A stretch of 12,863 nt of DNA from contig JACKPN010000026.1 of assembly GCA_024233575.1 (NCBI GenBank), forward strand, positions 1-12,863. The letters run 5' to 3'. The notes below the pieces were generated by a model. The model saw nothing but the letters and a program-made list of their open reading frames with translations. It had not been told where the DNA came from and did not search any database. Shown in pieces: positions 1-8,400 of this stretch. The translations under genes and the position numbers were made by a program. Positions within the stretch are counted from its first letter, which is position 1. Each line of letters begins with the position of its first letter. Source of the DNA: Chlamydiales bacterium. Lineage in GTDB: Bacteria > Chlamydiota > Chlamydiia > Chlamydiales > Criblamydiaceae.

Positions 1-294
1 CGAGAGAATAACCAGAAAATCGATGATAAAAACAGTTGGACTTGATGAAAGGCTACCCCTCGTGAACATTTACCTTTCGAATTGGAATGGACAAACCAAA
101 ATCACTACGTGTACCGTGTACTCGCCGATGCTTAACTTGATATCATTGCCGTGCGTATCTGGTAATACAGAATTAGATCTGCCAAATGCACTGCATGTCA
201 AGTAAAGAAAACTGCTGTCAGAAGATTTTGCAAGTGTTTCTAAAGAGATGTTTTTGATACAAATGATTTTCTGATTTATGTCAGAGGAGTAGTC
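1..294. other. Left-edge region without a supportable gene
   Basis: I see no gene here that I can defend. A + strand frame is open from the left edge of the window to a TAA at 203-205. It could be read as a 60-codon ORF from the ATG at 23 or as the tail of an upstream gene, but the translation resembles nothing I recognise and no Shine-Dalgarno sequence precedes that ATG. A minus-strand frame (351 down to 70) begins inside putA and is probably a shadow. The stretch 206-294 is A/T-rich and should carry the putA promoter. The best boxes I can find are TTGCAA at 228-233 and GATACA at 256-261, but their 22-base spacing is poor, so I do not call a promoter. Confidence 0.5.
283..289 (+). promoter_or_regulatory. 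Shine-Dalgarno site of putA
   Basis: AGAGGAG lies 5 bases before the ATG at 295. It is the strongest ribosome-binding site on the left side of the window. It fixes the putA start, because no other in-frame ATG nearby has such a site. Confidence 0.75.
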
Positions 295-3200
295 ATGACA
301 TCGGAAGAAATGAAAAGAGCGAAGCGCTGTTTGGAAGCGGTACAAGGGCAAATCCTGCCTCTTGAGCAGAGAATCACTTTAACAGTCGAGCTTTCTGCAC
401 ATATTTTGAACGAATCGCATAATCAGATGTCAAAAGAGGAAGAGGAGACACAGCAACAGATTGCCAGAATGATCGAAGATCCACAAGGTAAGGTGTTTAC
501 TGCGCGTATGACCGATCAGTGTTTTCGCAGCAATAGTCCTGCCCGCGAAGCAAGCCAGATGACATTTCTTCTGAAACGCTACGGAATTCCTAAGTTCGTT
601 AATTGGTGGAGACAGTTCCAGCTTGCTACTTTTCTATTGCTTGGGTCACTCCTTCCTTGGGTTTTTGTTCCTCTGGCAAAGAGGATGCTTAGGCAGGAGA
701 CGGCGAAGGTGATTATTCCAGGAGAAGTGCGCCCCTTGCTTGCGCACTTGAAACAAAGGCGTCGCGAAGGCGTGCAGATCAATTTGAATCATCTGGGCGA
801 AGCGATCCTTGGTGAAGGAGAAGCGGAACGTCGCCTTAAAATGTATCTCGACGATCTTGCTAGACCAGAGATCGATTATATTTCGGTGAAGATATCGACA
901 ATCTGTAGTCAGATTAATTTGCTGTCACGGGAAAAGACGCTGAAAATTTTGGAAGAGCGGCTGAAGATGTTGTATCGTGCTGCGATGCAGCATCAGACAA
1001 TGCGCATTGACGACACTATTGGTAGCAAGTTTGTGAACTTGGACATGGAGGAATATCGAGATCTTAACTTAACGGTCGATCTGTTTTGTCGCGTTCTCGA
1101 CGATCCCGAGTTCCATCACTATTATGCAGGGATTGTTTTGCAGAGCTATCTTCCTGATTCTTATCCCATGTTGAAAAAGCTGACGGAATGGGCGCAAAAG
1201 AGAGTCAAAGAGGGTAAATCGCCAATAAAAATCCGCCTTGTAAAGGGGGCGAATTTAGCGATGGAAAGAGTCGATGCTTCGATCCGCAACATCCCTCAAG
1301 CGCCTTACGACGATAAAGAAAATGTCGATGCCAATTACAAAAAAATGATGACCTATGCGTGCGATCCTGTGCGGGCACCTGCCGTACATATCGGTATTGC
1401 CAGTCATAACATCTTTGATATTGCTTATGGATTGCTGCTTCGAGCAGAAAATGGTATTGAAAAGTACGTTTCTTTTGAAATGCTCGAAGGGATGGTTGAG
1501 TCGGTACGTCGTGTTGTTCATGAGCTGTCGGGAGGCATGGTGCTCTACTGCCCTTCCGCAACAGAAAGGGAGTTTGTCAGCTCTGTCGCTTATCTTGTGC
1601 GCCGTCTTGATGAAAACACCGCCCCTGAGAATTTTCTTCGCCATATTTTTTATCTGAAACCCGGAGCGGTGGAGTGGGAAAGTCAAGTGCAGCGCTTCCG
1701 TGATGCTTGCTTGGAGATGGAAACAGTGAGTGTCGCACCGAGACGGACGCAGAACCGCTATGACATACAAAAGAGAGCGTGCGGCACATCTCCGTTCACT
1801 AATGAGCCGGATACTGATTGGTCTCTTCGGCATAATGTCCAATGGGCGGAGGAAATTGTCGAAAAGGCGCAGCGTTATGAGGGCGTTGACATTCCCATCG
1901 TTGTCGCTGGCGAAGAACAGAAAGGGACGTTCGCTAGCGGAAACAACCCTTCCCATCCCGAAAGCATCCCCTATCGCTATACTTTAGCGGACGCAGAACA
2001 AGTAGAAGCCGCAATCACAACGGCAAAGCAAGAGCAGCGCGAATGGCGGGAAAAAGGAGCGGCGGAGCGGTCGGAACAATTGGCATTGGCAGCCCAAGCA
2101 TTCCGCGAGGGTCGTGCTGATCTGATAAAGGCGATGGTCATCGACAGCGGAAAAACCGTTTCTCAGGCTGATACTGAAGTATCGGAAGCGATCGATTTCA
2201 TCGAATATTACCGTCGAAACAGCGAAGAGCTTTTGTATCTTGATGATATAGAGTGGCGACCTAACGGCACAGTTGTTGTCGCGCCACCTTGGAATTTTCC
2301 TTGCGCAATCCCTACAGGAGGGATCTCTGCTGCTTTGGCTGCAGGTAATACAGTTATCTTTAAGCCGGCACCTGAGGCGGTTCTTGTAGGATGGACGCTA
2401 GTCAATCTCCTATGGGGTGCGGGTATCAGCAGAAAAATACTGCAGTTTATTACATGCGAAGATGAAACCCAGGGCAGTACTCTCATCAAAGATCCACGCA
2501 TAGACGTTGTCGTTCTTACCGGTGCGACGTCAACGGCAAAGAAATTTTTAAATATGCGCCCCAATCTCAACCTGATTGCTGAAACAGGAGGAAAGAATAG
2601 CATCATCGTGACAGCGCTGGCCGATCGTGATCTTGCAATCAAAGCCATTATTGAATCGGCATTCCTACATGCAGGGCAAAAATGCAGCGCCTGCAGTTTG
2701 GCGATCCTTGAGGCAGAAGTCTATGACGATAAGCATTTCCAGAATCAGCTTGTCGATGCTGCGAAAAGCATGGCTGTTGGCGTTTCCGATGATCTTTCAA
2801 CTTTGATCGCCCCGTTGATTGCTCCGCCAAATGACCCGTTAAAGCGCGGTCTGACACAGTTGGAACCGGGAGAACGCTGGGCATTGCAGCCAAAGCAAGA
2901 TCTTGATAATCCTTGCCTTTGGAGCCCGGGAATTAAATGGGACGTCAAAGAGGGCAGTTTCACGCATATGACGGAACTTTTTGGACCGGTATTAGGAGTG
3001 ATGCGTGCAGACGACCTTGAGCATGCCGTTTCCATTGCTAATGCAACTCCCTATGGGCTGACGGCGGGTTTGCAGACTCTCGATATACGCGAGATGCGCT
3101 ACTGGATCAAGCACATCGTTGCGGGCAACATGTATATTAATCGAGGCATCACCGGAGCTGTCGTCCAGAGGCAGCCTTTCGGCGGTTGTAAAGAGAGCTG

Positions 3201-3942
3201 TTTCGGTAGAGGATCCAAGGCCGGAGGCCCCAACTATTTGATGCAGCTGATGCTTGCACGGCAAAAAGGGCTGCCGCACGAGCGGGAGCCAACTCCGGAA
3301 AGTTTGGAAAAACTATGCCGTTATGTTGAGAAAATGAAGCTTACCGAAACTGAAAGAGAATATTGGAATGCTGCCGTATGCAATTACATGTTTTATTGGG
3401 TGCATTATTTCAGCAAGGATCATGATCCCACATTGCTGATCGGACAGGACAATCTTCTTCGTTACGTCCCACAGGAAAAGGTTTATCTTCGCCTTAATGA
3501 TGACGATGCCCAACATGAAGCATGTTTAGTCATTGCTGCGGCCTCAATATGTAATACGCCGTTGGAAATCAGCTCATCAAAACCCCTCTCTTTTTCAAAA
3601 TATGCCTCTTGTAGAGAAGAGAGCGAAGAGCAGTTCATTGCAAATTTATCGGAGAAAAGCAGGGTCCGTCTTTTGCGCGCACCATCGGAAGGTCTGCGGC
3701 AGTCTTTAGCAGAGAAAGGTTGTGATTTCCTTATCGGTCCGGTTCTCGCTAATGGACGTATTGAACTGCTTAATTATTTGCGTGAAGTGGCGATCAGCAA
3801 TGACTATCATCGCTATGGGAATCTGGGACGCCGCGAAAGCGAAGAGCGTCGCCCGCTTCCGGGAGCTTCCTGCGAAATAGGTGCAGGTGGATGCTGCGGC
3901 CAGAAGTGTGCGCATAGCTGTGAAAACAGTGGAAATCGATAG
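295..3942 (+). CDS. putA: Bifunctional proline dehydrogenase / L-glutamate gamma-semialdehyde dehydrogenase
   Basis: Oxidises proline to glutamate in two steps: an FAD-dependent PRODH passes electrons to quinones, then an NAD-dependent aldehyde dehydrogenase oxidises the semialdehyde. It probably acts at the inner face of the cytoplasmic membrane. Of 1215 residues, about 1-480 are PRODH: a hydrophobic stretch at 110-127, the RLVKGAN motif at 314-320 and the YLVRRLDENT motif with Arg436/Arg437. Residues ~500-985 are ALDH: PPWNF at 664-668, Lys690, general-base Glu763 in ETGGK and catalytic Cys797 in GQKCSA. There is no N-terminal ribbon-helix-helix domain, so it should not be a DNA-binding autorepressor like E. 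coli PutA. The Cys position fits the short PutA class, but about 230 extra residues follow the ALDH domain and end in a cysteine-rich tail (Cys1193, 1200, 1201, 1205, 1209). KGAN in place of the commoner KGAY suggests a divergent PutA subgroup. The gene sits 26 bases upstream of the helicase gene. Confidence 0.95.
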   Translation: MTSEEMKRAKRCLEAVQGQILPLEQRITLTVELSAHILNESHNQMSKEEEETQQQIARMIEDPQGKVFTARMTDQCFRSNSPAREASQMTFLLKRYGIPKFVNWWRQFQLATFLLLGSLLPWVFVPLAKRMLRQETAKVIIPGEVRPLLAHLKQRRREGVQINLNHLGEAILGEGEAERRLKMYLDDLARPEIDYISVKISTICSQINLLSREKTLKILEERLKMLYRAAMQHQTMRIDDTIGSKFVNLDMEEYRDLNLTVDLFCRVLDDPEFHHYYAGIVLQSYLPDSYPMLKKLTEWAQKRVKEGKSPIKIRLVKGANLAMERVDASIRNIPQAPYDDKENVDANYKKMMTYACDPVRAPAVHIGIASHNIFDIAYGLLLRAENGIEKYVSFEMLEGMVESVRRVVHELSGGMVLYCPSATEREFVSSVAYLVRRLDENTAPENFLRHIFYLKPGAVEWESQVQRFRDACLEMETVSVAPRRTQNRYDIQKRACGTSPFTNEPDTDWSLRHNVQWAEEIVEKAQRYEGVDIPIVVAGEEQKGTFASGNNPSHPESIPYRYTLADAEQVEAAITTAKQEQREWREKGAAERSEQLALAAQAFREGRADLIKAMVIDSGKTVSQADTEVSEAIDFIEYYRRNSEELLYLDDIEWRPNGTVVVAPPWNFPCAIPTGGISAALAAGNTVIFKPAPEAVLVGWTLVNLLWGAGISRKILQFITCEDETQGSTLIKDPRIDVVVLTGATSTAKKFLNMRPNLNLIAETGGKNSIIVTALADRDLAIKAIIESAFLHAGQKCSACSLAILEAEVYDDKHFQNQLVDAAKSMAVGVSDDLSTLIAPLIAPPNDPLKRGLTQLEPGERWALQPKQDLDNPCLWSPGIKWDVKEGSFTHMTELFGPVLGVMRADDLEHAVSIANATPYGLTAGLQTLDIREMRYWIKHIVAGNMYINRGITGAVVQRQPFGGCKESCFGRGSKAGGPNYLMQLMLARQKGLPHEREPTPESLEKLCRYVEKMKLTETEREYWNAAVCNYMFYWVHYFSKDHDPTLLIGQDNLLRYVPQEKVYLRLNDDDAQHEACLVIAAASICNTPLEISSSKPLSFSKYASCREESEEQFIANLSEKSRVRLLRAPSEGLRQSLAEKGCDFLIGPVLANGRIELLNYLREVAISNDYHRYGNLGRRESEERRPLPGASCEIGAGGCCGQKCAHSCENSGNR

Positions 3943-3968
3943 CATTTTACGGTATTCTTTCTGCCGTT

Positions 3969-6131
3969 ATGGATTTGAACTCTGAACAACAAGAAGCTGT
4001 CGAGCATATCAACGGTCCCGCGCTAGTGATCGCCGGTGCAGGGTCAGGAAAAACCCGCGTTGTCACATGCCGCATCTCACATCTGCTGGAAAGCGGCATT
4101 CTTCCCGGAGAGATTTTGGGGGTGACCTTCACGAACAAAGCGGCGAAGGAGATGAAGTTGCGGGTGGAAAAGCAGTCGCATCAACGGGTAATGATCTCCA
4201 CATTTCATAGCTTGGGCGCACGGATTCTTAGAGAATCAATTCACCATCTCGGTTATAAAAATCAGTTTACCATTTATGATGAAGACGATGCTGATAAGCT
4301 GTTAAAGCATTGCATTAAAGATGTTGGAGCCGACATTGCCGATATAAAAACATATCGGCGTTTGATATCCGAAGCGAAGAACCTGCTGTTGGCACCTGAA
4401 GAAATCGACCGTTCTCAATACAAAAGACGGCCCGAATCCTTCTTTCCAGATATCTATACTCTTTATCAGAAGAGGCTTAAGGAATGCGAAGCTGTCGACT
4501 TTGACGATCTGCTTTTCGTTACGGTCAAGCTGTTTGAAAAATATCCTGAAGTGCTCGAAGCGTATCAGCAGAGATGGAAATATCTTCTCGTCGACGAGTA
4601 TCAAGATACCAACCATGCACAGTACGAAATGTGCCGTTTATTGGTGGAAAAAACGCAGAATCTCTTTGTTGTCGGCGATCCCGATCAATCGATCTACTCT
4701 TGGCGCGGTGCGGAGATTAGCAATATCCTTAACTTTGAAAAAGATTATCCCGGCGCCAAAGTGATCCGTCTGGAGCAGAACTACCGTAGCACCAGCAACA
4801 TCCTCAATGCTGCCAATACCTTGGTAGCCCACAATTACAACAGATATGAGAAAGAGTTGTGGAGTGATCTTGGCGAAGGTGCAACAATCAAAATTTTGCA
4901 AGCTGAAGATGAGCGCCATGAAGCGCAATTTGTTGCTGAGCGGTTACGTTATCATCATGAACATGATGGAATTCCCTACAATGACATGGTTGTCTTTTAC
5001 CGGACTAATGCTCAGTCGCGTCCTTTTGAGGATCAGCTGTTAACGCGTCATATTCCTTACGTTATTGTTGGCGGTATCTCCTTTTATCAGCGGAAGGAAA
5101 TCAAAGATATTCTTGCATTGTTGCGGCTAGTGCAGTCGCCTTCGGATATCATCGCTTTCAATAGGATGATCAACGTTCCGAAACGGGGTCTGGGGGAAAC
5201 CACTCTCAACAAAATTCGCGAAGCGGCGAGCGCCGAAGCGCTTCCTGTGTTGACCTATTGCGATGCGCTCGTTTCCGGACATTCCCTGGAGAACCAGGTG
5301 CGCCTCAGCGCCAAGCAGAAGGCGGGATTATGCAGCTTTGTTGAATTGATCCGCCGACTTAACAACGTGAACGCCAACGGTCTGTTGTCAGATTTGGTAA
5401 CGGTGGCGATCAAAGAAAGTGGCTATCAGGACTTTCTAAATAGCGATCCGGAAACGGCCGACGAGAGGCTGGCTAACCTCAATGAGTTGATTGGTAAAGC
5501 GATCGAATGGGAAGAGATGGTCGATGATGCTGATCTTTCGGGATTTCTTGAAGAACTCTCTTTGAAGTCTAGTCTTGATGAAGCTGCCGATGATGAAGAA
5601 CGCATTAATCTAATGACCCTGCATAACGGTAAAGGATTAGAGTTCCGTGTTGCTTTTGTTGTTGGATTGGAAGAAGACCTTCTGCCTCATGTTAATTCAC
5701 GGCGATCATCGGACGCTTTGGAAGAAGAAAGACGTCTTTTTTATGTCGGAATGACCCGTGCTAAAGAACATCTCTATTTGACTCATGCCCTCGTCAGGTT
5801 TTTACGGGGCCAGCGCATGACACAGCGGCGCAGCCGCTTCTTGGTTGAAGTTCCATCAAAGTATGTGGAAAAAGTGCGTTTGATTCCCGAATATCAAGAA
5901 CAGTTGGATGCGATGGAACGGATCAGAAAGCCTGTTGCTGTCGAGCCGATCGCATTCGAGGTTGGCGAACAACTGAAGCCTGGCGACCGCGTTTTCCATC
6001 AGGAGTTTGGTATCGGCATCATCCAAGAAAGCTATGAAGGTGCAGCAGGACTAACCTACAGCGTTCTTTTCAACAATCTTAGCCGACCCAAAAAACTCGT
6101 TGCCAAATACGCAGCGTTGCAACGTCTTTAA
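3969..6131 (+). CDS. uvrD: UvrD/PcrA-type superfamily 1 DNA helicase
   Basis: ATP-driven 3'-5' DNA helicase of the UvrD/PcrA/Rep family, used in nucleotide-excision and mismatch repair and for clearing proteins from DNA. All family motifs are visible in 720 residues: a Gln-rich start motif (Gln7/Gln8), Walker A AGAGSGKT at 22-29, motif Ia (TFTNKAAKEM), motif II VDEYQD at 208-213, motif III GDPDQSIYSWRG at 236-247, motif IV QNYRST from 270, motif V TLHNGKGLEF at 550-559 and motif VI GMTRAKEH from 594. The C-terminus (~665-720, with GDRVFHQEFGIG) matches the Tudor-like domain of PcrA/UvrD that contacts RNA polymerase, so the protein is complete and closer to PcrA/UvrD than to Rep. Motif V has Asn-Gly where E. 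coli UvrD has Ser-Ala. The ATG at 3969 is chosen because the protein then begins just before the conserved NxEQxxAV segment. No clear Shine-Dalgarno precedes it, so translation may depend on coupling with putA, 26 bases upstream. Confidence 0.95.
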   Translation: MDLNSEQQEAVEHINGPALVIAGAGSGKTRVVTCRISHLLESGILPGEILGVTFTNKAAKEMKLRVEKQSHQRVMISTFHSLGARILRESIHHLGYKNQFTIYDEDDADKLLKHCIKDVGADIADIKTYRRLISEAKNLLLAPEEIDRSQYKRRPESFFPDIYTLYQKRLKECEAVDFDDLLFVTVKLFEKYPEVLEAYQQRWKYLLVDEYQDTNHAQYEMCRLLVEKTQNLFVVGDPDQSIYSWRGAEISNILNFEKDYPGAKVIRLEQNYRSTSNILNAANTLVAHNYNRYEKELWSDLGEGATIKILQAEDERHEAQFVAERLRYHHEHDGIPYNDMVVFYRTNAQSRPFEDQLLTRHIPYVIVGGISFYQRKEIKDILALLRLVQSPSDIIAFNRMINVPKRGLGETTLNKIREAASAEALPVLTYCDALVSGHSLENQVRLSAKQKAGLCSFVELIRRLNNVNANGLLSDLVTVAIKESGYQDFLNSDPETADERLANLNELIGKAIEWEEMVDDADLSGFLEELSLKSSLDEAADDEERINLMTLHNGKGLEFRVAFVVGLEEDLLPHVNSRRSSDALEEERRLFYVGMTRAKEHLYLTHALVRFLRGQRMTQRRSRFLVEVPSKYVEKVRLIPEYQEQLDAMERIRKPVAVEPIAFEVGEQLKPGDRVFHQEFGIGIIQESYEGAAGLTYSVLFNNLSRPKKLVAKYAALQRL

Positions 6132-6273
6132 CTGAGCCTTTTCGTTTCCTTTAGCTTACTCATTATCGAAATTTTTAAATTCTTGCTCGTAATCACTATT
6201 TAATTGTACAAGAAGAGTATAATAATTACTATTTTAGATTTGGCAGCAGCGGTATCGATTTTAGGGACTTGTT
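6132..6273 (+). promoter_or_regulatory. Intergenic region with promoter of the polysaccharide-export operon
   Basis: This 142-base A/T-rich gap separates the helicase gene from the export operon. It contains a perfect -10 hexamer, TATAAT at 6218-6223, about 50 bases before the start codon. No good -35 box lies at the normal distance; at 17 bases it reads ACTATT, and there is no extended TG. An A/T-rich upstream segment may compensate, as often suggested for chlamydial major-sigma promoters. AGGGA at 6263-6267 is the likely ribosome-binding site for the ATG at 6274. I see no convincing terminator hairpin after the helicase stop codon. Confidence 0.55.
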
Positions 6274-8400
6274 ATGGTAAAAGGGTCTGGCGAAAAAGAA
6301 CAACTTACTGAAGATCCGTTAATTAAAACGGTCGACCCAGAATACTTCTTCGATAGATACGACATGGTCAAGTTGATCAATGGGGTGAAGCGCCATTTGT
6401 TCATGATTGTTGGCATCTCGTTGTTTTTTTCTGCTCTTGGAATAAGCTTAACCTACTACTATCTGACGACGTATACAGCAGAGTCTATTGTCTTGTATCA
6501 GACGGAAAATACTCAAAAACTAGGCGAAACGGGCTTCACCTTCACGGCAATATCGCTGCCGACAGCGCTTGACATGATCAAAATTCCCAGCCATTTGCAG
6601 GCAGTCAAGTCGATATTAGGCCTCGATTTATCGGTCAATGAGCTGGGCAAGATGATTGAAGTTCCTATTCCTCGCGGTGAATCTAAACTGATCAGAATTG
6701 TTGCTGTAGGGGATAATCCTAATTTGGTGGTTGATATTGCCAATACATTAGCGCGTCTTGCAGTCAAAAGCAGTCAGGAGTACGAAAGGCGTCAGCTGAT
6801 TGCGGCGATGGAAAGCTATCGCGCAAAGCTCGAAGATGTTAGGCAACGTCTCAATTTAGCAAACCAAGAGATTGAGAAGTTCAAAACGAAAAATCAGTAC
6901 TTCGAGATGACTGCAGACTATACAACGCTTCTGCATGAGTACAACCAAACGCGCGATGCTCTTCGCGAGGCGATAGTCGAATATAATAGCATGCTTGTTG
7001 AATATGAGAACTTGCGCCGCGAGTTCAACAGCCTACCGGATCGTGTTGCTGTGACAATGGAGTCTAAAGGCAGTCCGTTGCAGGCACGCATTGTCAGCTT
7101 GCAATCGGCCTTGGCGGAAGCGCGCACAAAATTCTCTGATTCCAATCCTAAAATTAAGAAGCTAGAAGATGAATTGGACAATCTGATTCGCAGCGGTAGT
7201 GAAGAAGATAAAGGCCATCAAGTTTTTGAACGCAATACCCTAAAAGAACAGCTGGAAGTAGAGCTGATGCGGATGCAAGGCAAGGTCCGATCTGCGCAGA
7301 AAAAGAAGCAGGATCTTACAGCGCGTGTTGCCGATCTGGAAAAAAGCGTTGCCGGTTTGCCGAAAGAACAATCGTCGTTTAGCAGGCTGTTGCATAATAA
7401 ATCGATCCTTGAAGATCAGATCAAAGAGCTTAACAGCTCGCTCGATCAGGTTCAGCTGATGTTGAATGTTCCGAAAGGCAGCTTGGAAACCTATCAGTTT
7501 GCCGAGAAGGCAAAACCCCTAAAAGATAGCGTGCTTGTAAAGCTATTGCCTTTCATTCTTCTTATATTTGGCATTGGTGCTGGCGTTTCCACTGCGTTTG
7601 TCATTGAAATGTATGATTCCCGGATATGGACTCCACGTCAGGTGATGATTAATTACGGGCCACCTTGTTTGATGGTGTTTCCTGCTTTAAAATCTCTTGC
7701 TAAAGATGGTGCCGACAAAAAAATGCTCTATTTTGTCAGGCGGCTTGCAGAAAGGATTAACCAACAGCTTCCAGGGCTTACAGGTTCCGATGAAGAGCAG
7801 GAGCCGGTTACTTTGTCCTTTATCAGCTCTATCTCCGGAGAGGGAAAAAGCATGATCACGAGGCTATTAGCTGATTACCTCTCTGCTCTTCATAAGAAGG
7901 TATTATTGGTTGAAGCGGACTATCGACGAAATGAATATGCGACGGAGGTAGATGAAAAACATGCCTCCTTGGAGAAGTACCTGCATGGAAAAGGAAAAGT
8001 TTCTGATCTCATTATCCAAGGAAAACCCGATTGTATTGTAGTTGCTGATGAGGACTTACAGCTGAAGGGGCTGATTCAGTCAACGAAGATGAAGAAACTG
8101 ATGAACGAGCTGAAGAAGCTCTATGATGTGATTATCATTGATGCACCGGATATTATTGAAAACGATTATGGTCCAAATCTGGCAGCTTTGACAGATGCGA
8201 CGGTTTTTGTCATAGGATCACCTGACGTTCACCAGAAAGTGATTAATGCTGCGTTGATCGATTTAGAAAGTTATGGTGTGCGCCCTTGTGGGTTTATTCT
8301 TAACAAAGTGTACCCTGTTTATATTGAGGATGAACGGATCAAGATGGAAATGAAGCAATCTCGAAAGGGGTTTCTCAAACAAATGTTGCCTTGGAAATGA
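6274..8400 (+). CDS. Wzc-like polysaccharide co-polymerase with BY-kinase-like ATPase domain
   Basis: Inner-membrane protein of the Wzz/Wzc family, which controls polysaccharide polymerisation and docks to a Wza-type outer-membrane exporter. The 708 residues follow the family layout: a cytoplasmic N-terminus, TM1 at ~42-63, a periplasmic Wzz domain with long coiled coils (~165-400), TM2 at ~420-443, then a cytoplasmic P-loop domain. The ATPase motifs are Walker A SISGEGKS at 519-526, Walker A' VLLVEAD at 543-549 and Walker B VIIIDAPD at 619-626. In Walker A' the usual first Asp is Glu547, while Asp549 is kept. The C-terminus ends in a basic segment (QSRKGFLKQMLPWK) with only two tyrosines in the last ~30 residues, so the tyrosine cluster that BY-kinases autophosphorylate appears absent. 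It may therefore be an ATPase or regulator rather than a classic tyrosine kinase. It is the first gene of a three-gene operon, and its TGA overlaps the next ATG. Confidence 0.87.
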   Translation: MVKGSGEKEQLTEDPLIKTVDPEYFFDRYDMVKLINGVKRHLFMIVGISLFFSALGISLTYYYLTTYTAESIVLYQTENTQKLGETGFTFTAISLPTALDMIKIPSHLQAVKSILGLDLSVNELGKMIEVPIPRGESKLIRIVAVGDNPNLVVDIANTLARLAVKSSQEYERRQLIAAMESYRAKLEDVRQRLNLANQEIEKFKTKNQYFEMTADYTTLLHEYNQTRDALREAIVEYNSMLVEYENLRREFNSLPDRVAVTMESKGSPLQARIVSLQSALAEARTKFSDSNPKIKKLEDELDNLIRSGSEEDKGHQVFERNTLKEQLEVELMRMQGKVRSAQKKKQDLTARVADLEKSVAGLPKEQSSFSRLLHNKSILEDQIKELNSSLDQVQLMLNVPKGSLETYQFAEKAKPLKDSVLVKLLPFILLIFGIGAGVSTAFVIEMYDSRIWTPRQVMINYGPPCLMVFPALKSLAKDGADKKMLYFVRRLAERINQQLPGLTGSDEEQEPVTLSFISSISGEGKSMITRLLADYLSALHKKVLLVEADYRRNEYATEVDEKHASLEKYLHGKGKVSDLIIQGKPDCIVVADEDLQLKGLIQSTKMKKLMNELKKLYDVIIIDAPDIIENDYGPNLAALTDATVFVIGSPDVHQKVINAALIDLESYGVRPCGFILNKVYPVYIEDERIKMEMKQSRKGFLKQMLPWK

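Noticed and set aside
23..205. 60-codon + strand ORF at the left edge
   Set aside because: No ribosome-binding site and no recognisable similarity; the frame is also open to the window edge. Kept only as a note in the left-edge region.
1255..1956. 233-codon minus-strand ORF inside putA
   Set aside because: It lies fully antisense to a strongly conserved part of PutA, resembles no family and has low-quality Arg/Ser/Leu-rich composition typical of shadow frames.
6160..6180. A/T-rich near-palindrome after the helicase gene as a terminator
   Set aside because: The stem is short, A/T only and not followed by a T-run.
8391..8396. TTG at 8391 as start of the first Wza-like gene
   Set aside because: The ATG at 8397 gives an ATGA overlap and a normal lipoprotein signal; TTG would only add two residues.
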